A stretch of 8,090 nt of DNA from Thermodesulfatator atlanticus (GTDB lineage: Bacteria; Desulfobacterota; Thermodesulfobacteria; Thermodesulfobacteriales; Thermodesulfatatoraceae). Positions 5,847-8,090 of this stretch are shown piece by piece. The notes below the pieces were generated by a model. That model was not told the origin of the DNA, ran no database searches, and saw only the letters and a program-made list of their open reading frames with translations. A program made the position numbers and the translations under genes. The DNA lies in contig DROK01000271.1 of NCBI GenBank assembly GCA_011321895.1, positions 1-8,090 of the forward strand. Reading direction: 5' to 3'. Position 1 is the first letter of the stretch; every line of letters begins with the position of its first letter.

Positions 5847-7140
5847 AGGTTTCAGCCTGAAAGAAGGCAAAATAGAAATCATAGACCAGGCACAGGCCCG
5901 CCGGAGCCTGGATGAGCTGGTTTACCAAGCGGTTTTCTGCGAGGAACCGGAGGAGAAAAAAAGCCGCCTTATGGTGGTCAAAGAGCTGGCCAAGGCCCTG
6001 GGGGCGGTACCGGCCTCTATCTTTGGTCTTTACCAATTTATGGCCCGGGATTTTCCCGGTTTTACCGTACCTGCCATCAATATCCGGGGGCTTACCTATG
6101 ATTTCGCCCGTACCGTTTTTCGGGTAGCCCTGGAGAAGGAGACCGCCGCCGTAATCTTTGAGATCGCCCGCTCTGAAATAAGCTATACGCTCCAACGCCC
6201 CCTGGAATACGCGACCGTCATCTGTGCCGCCGCCGCCAGAGAAGGTTACCGGGGTCCGGTTTTTATCCAGGGGGACCATTTTCAGTTCAAAAGAAAGGCC
6301 TTTTTTGCCGCCCCTGAAAAAGAAAAAGAAAACCTCTGTCGCTTGATAGACGAGGCCCTCTCGGCAGAGTTTTATCAGATCGATATCGACGCCTCCACCC
6401 TGGTGGAACTCGAAAAAGAAAGCCTTGAAGAACAGCAGTACTATAACTCCCGTCTCACCGCCGAAATGACGGATTACATCCGTCAAAAAGAACCCCCGGG
6501 GATTACCGTAAACGTGGGGGGTGAGATCGGAGAAATCGGTGGGCACAACAGCCGCCCGGAAGAATTACACGCCTTCATGAAGGTCTACCGGGAACACCTC
6601 AAACGGGAACCCGGTATTTCCAAAATAAGCGTGCAGACCGGAACGGCCCACGGAGGGGTGGTCCTGCCTGACGGGACCGTGGCCAAAGTAGCGGTGGATT
6701 TTGACACCTTGCGCACCCTATCCGAAATTGCCCGCAGGGAATACGGTATGGCTGGTGCCGTACAGCACGGGGCCTCTACCCTCCCTGACGAAATGTTCCA
6801 TCTCTTTCCAGAGGTGGGCTGTTGTGAGATCCATCTGGCCACCGGTTTCCAGAATCTGATTTACGACCACCCGGCGTTGCCAGAGTCTTTTCGGCAGGAA
6901 ATTTACGCATTTTTGAAGAAAAACTTCGCCCATGAATGGAAAGAAGGCTGGTCAGAAGCCCAATTTATTTACAAAACACGCAAAAAAGGCTTTGGACCGT
7001 TTAAGAAAAAATGGTGGGATTTAGATCCAGAAAGCAAAGAAAAGATAATGGCCAGCCTGGCCCAGAAAATATCCTTCCTCTTCGAAAAATTAAAGGTGAC
7101 CAATACGTATAAGTTAGTAACCGAACACGTAAAGGTATAA
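5833..7140 (+). CDS. Class II fructose-bisphosphate aldolase-like protein, long form
   Basis: A zinc-dependent class II (FBA/tagatose-bisphosphate aldolase superfamily) TIM-barrel protein of 435 residues, longer than the usual 285-360. Expected active-site elements are kept: FIQGDHFQ with Asp148-His149 (proton donor and first zinc ligand), the strand YQIDIDAS (181-188), GGEIGEIGG (229-237) with Glu231, VQTGTAHGGV with His273, and AVQHGASTLP with His312. The closing block EIHLATGFQN (332-341) occupies the place of the phosphate-binding NxDTD-type segment but differs from it. There is a helical N-terminal extension of about 70 residues and a C-terminal extension of about 90 residues rich in Lys, Phe and Trp. 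Cleavage or synthesis of fructose-1,6-bisphosphate in glycolysis or gluconeogenesis is the simplest guess; another ketose or aldehyde substrate is possible. GGGGGAG at 5822-5828 supports the ATG, which overlaps trmI by 14 bases. It is the last gene before the terminator. Confidence 0.82.
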   Translation: MTENKGFSLKEGKIEIIDQAQARRSLDELVYQAVFCEEPEEKKSRLMVVKELAKALGAVPASIFGLYQFMARDFPGFTVPAINIRGLTYDFARTVFRVALEKETAAVIFEIARSEISYTLQRPLEYATVICAAAAREGYRGPVFIQGDHFQFKRKAFFAAPEKEKENLCRLIDEALSAEFYQIDIDASTLVELEKESLEEQQYYNSRLTAEMTDYIRQKEPPGITVNVGGEIGEIGGHNSRPEELHAFMKVYREHLKREPGISKISVQTGTAHGGVVLPDGTVAKVAVDFDTLRTLSEIARREYGMAGAVQHGASTLPDEMFHLFPEVGCCEIHLATGFQNLIYDHPALPESFRQEIYAFLKKNFAHEWKEGWSEAQFIYKTRKKGFGPFKKKWWDLDPESKEKIMASLAQKISFLFEKLKVTNTYKLVTEHVKV

Positions 7141-7141
7141 A

Positions 7142-7165
7142 AAGGGCCGGCTTGAGCCGGCCCTT
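7142..7165. terminator. Shared bidirectional intrinsic terminator between the aldolase gene and dsrD
   Basis: A perfect 10-bp stem (AAGGGCCGGC, loop TTGA, GCCGGCCCTT) begins 1 base after the aldolase stop codon and ends 5 bases before the dsrD stop codon. Read on the minus strand the stem is followed by TTTTTATA, a good U-tract for ending dsrABD transcription. Read on the plus strand the tail is TTATGGTTTATTC, a weaker T-rich run that continues into the end of dsrD. Confidence 0.85.
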
Positions 7166-7170
7166 ATGGT

Positions 7171-7410
7171 TTATTCTTCTTTCATGCCCTTTTCGAGATC
7201 CTGGCCGGGAAGACTATACATCACCGTCGAACCGGTGGAGAAATACTCCAGTTTCCCTTCCCGGACCAGCTCGTTGGCCGCCTTTTTGATAAGCATGGGC
7301 TTGGCGTCAGGAATGGCCCGCTGCATATCTTTGAGATAAATCTTTGACTTAGATTTGGCCTTCTTTTCCATGAATTCCAAAATTTTCTGTTTGACCTCTT
7401 CAATATCCAT
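7171..7410 (-). CDS. dsrD: Dissimilatory sulfite reductase-associated protein DsrD
   Basis: DsrD is a small winged-helix protein found with dsrAB in sulfate- and sulfite-reducing microbes. It has been shown to act as an allosteric activator of DsrAB sulfite reduction rather than as a DNA-binding regulator. The 79-residue product matches the usual size of about 78. It shows the expected order: helix (EVKQKILEFMEKKAKSKS), then KIYLKDMQRAIPDAKPMLIKKAANELVREGKL, with the recognition-like helix near 38-50, and the wing strands LEYFSTGSTVMYSLPG (53-68). A strong AAGGAGGT lies 8 bases before the ATG. It follows dsrB by 26 bases, so dsrA-dsrB-dsrD is presumably one transcript entering from the right edge. 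The stop codon lies next to the terminator hairpin, so this is the last gene of the dsr operon. In many Desulfovibrio-type genomes dsrN follows dsrD; here it does not. Confidence 0.95.
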   Translation of the reverse strand: MDIEEVKQKILEFMEKKAKSKSKIYLKDMQRAIPDAKPMLIKKAANELVREGKLEYFSTGSTVMYSLPGQDLEKGMKEE

Positions 7411-7436
7411 AAGTTAGACCTCCTTTTTTATTGCCC

Positions 7437-8090
7437 CTATTCAACAATTTGTACGTGGCTGGTGAACTTAAAGTGCATCGAAGTACGATAAGTATCGTAA
7501 GCCAGCCGGTAATCGTCCATGGTCTTATCCGTAAACGGAATCTCACACAATTCGAAGAAACGTTCCCAGCCGATCCGCTCGGCCCATTCACCCAGACGCT
7601 CATATTTGCGGGCGTGCTGGGCGTAAGTCTCAAGGATCTTGCGCACCCACTTGACGGTGGTTTCCCACCGCGGCGGTTCGTTAGGAATGTAAGGGATTAC
7701 GAGCTTGGAGAACTTGGGCGGAGAGACCCGGTTTGAAATCTTTCCACCCACCAGGATGGCGATCCCGTCACCCTCACCGTCTGCCAGAGGCATGGCCGGG
7801 CACATGGTGTAACAGTTACCGCAGAACATGCAGCGCTTCTCGTTTACCCGCACCGTCTTCTTCTTCTTACCATCGATCTCCACGGTAGCCGGCTTAATGG
7901 CCCCGAGCGGACAGGCCGCCACCACCAGCGGGATCTCACAAACGTATTCCAGACGATCGTCTTCGATCAGCGGAGGCTTACGGTGGATACCGAGGATAGC
8001 GATATCAGAGCAGTGGACCGCCCCGCACATGTTGAGGCAGCAGGCCAGGGCCACCCGTACCTGCGCCGGGAGCTTGTGGCTCTGGAAGTA
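7437..8090 (-). CDS. dsrB: Dissimilatory (bi)sulfite reductase beta subunit, C-terminal part
   Basis: DsrB carries the catalytically active siroheme of the DsrA2B2 enzyme that reduces sulfite with DsrC in the cytosol, the last part of sulfate respiration. The last 217 residues of about 380 are present; the reading frame is open through the right edge, so the start is outside. Visible cofactor sites are the CCLNMC cluster (8025-8042; CCxxxC, ligands of the [4Fe-4S] coupled to siroheme), the single Cys of VAACPLGAI (7911-7913), and the ferredoxin-type [12 protein letters not shown] (about 7797-7832). The spacing of 27 residues between the lone Cys and the first Cys of the CxxCxxC fits DsrB. Other hallmarks are [20 protein letters not shown] and [11 protein letters not shown]. 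The C-terminal tail after HFKF is a few residues longer than in the Desulfovibrio protein I remember. The GTG at 8052-8054 is internal, not a start. Confidence 0.97.
   Translation of the reverse strand, partial: YFQSHKLPAQVRVALACCLNMCGAVHCSDIAILGIHRKPPLIEDDRLEYVCEIPLVVAACPLGAIKPATVEIDGKKKKTVRVNEKRCMFCGNCYTMCPAMPLADGEGDGIAILVGGKISNRVSPPKFSKLVIPYIPNEPPRWETTVKWVRKILETYAQHARKYERLGEWAERIGWERFFELCEIPFTDKTMDDYRLAYDTYRTSMHFKFTSHVQIVE

Noticed and set aside
5376..5882. A 168-codon open frame on the minus strand opposite trmI
   Set aside because: The plus strand encodes all TrmI motifs over this stretch; the antisense product shows no family pattern and no clear ribosome binding site.
5818..6546. A 242-codon open frame on the minus strand opposite the end of trmI and the aldolase gene
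   Set aside because: It lies mainly over the aldolase gene, whose active-site motifs are intact in the plus frame. Its translation is low in recognisable motifs and rich in Gly/Phe runs typical of a shadow frame in GC-biased codons.
5833..7140. GatZ/KbaZ (tagatose-bisphosphate aldolase accessory subunit) as the identity of the long aldolase
   Set aside because: Its length of about 430 residues and a GDH motif would fit, but the complete set of class II zinc ligands and the QHGAS and EIGEIGG motifs match FBA-type catalytic subunits better.
8052..8054. GTG as a possible start of a short DsrB-like gene
   Set aside because: The reading frame stays open upstream to the window edge with DsrB-like sequence ([12 protein letters not shown]), and the GTG falls just before the CCxxxC cluster, so it is an internal Val codon.

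Overview
The window comes from a sulfate- or sulfur-compound-reducing bacterium, most likely a thermophilic member of the Thermodesulfobacteriota or a relative. The right edge carries the end of dsrB (dissimilatory sulfite reductase beta subunit) followed by dsrD. The rest of the window fits a thermophile, although growth temperature is an inference: it has a Trm61/TrmI-type tRNA m1A58 methyltransferase, a Thermotoga-like M18 aminopeptidase and an archaeal-looking HAD protein. The DNA is moderately GC-rich and packed with genes. No stretch over 300 bases lacks a gene, and I see no insertion sequence, CRISPR array, rRNA or tRNA.

Left block (1-907, minus strand): a PsiE-family four-helix membrane protein is followed after about 10 bases by the N-terminal third of guaA (GMP synthase), which runs off the left edge. 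A short AT-rich gap (908-996) separates this pair from a divergent plus-strand operon.

Central block (997-7140, plus strand): six tightly packed genes encode a HAD-like protein (DxE motif I), a rhomboid intramembrane protease, a membrane-anchored SDH/Clp-fold serine protease, an M18 aspartyl-aminopeptidase-type metallopeptidase, TrmI, and an extended class II fructose-bisphosphate-aldolase-like protein. Four of the five junctions overlap or nearly abut (ATGA overlaps, or a Shine-Dalgarno sequence lying on the upstream stop codon). The fifth, rhomboid to SDH, is a 9-base gap holding the ribosome binding site. The block therefore reads as one transcript. Three consecutive genes are peptidases acting in the membrane, at the membrane surface and in the cytosol, which suggests but does not prove a protein-turnover module.

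Right block (7171-8090, minus strand): dsrD and the C-terminal part of dsrB face the central operon. The two converge on one perfect 10-bp GC-rich hairpin at 7142-7165 that can terminate both. Most genes belong to known families. The less ordinary points are the gene combination, the HAD protein and the long aldolase homologue; I do not see a clearly new system.
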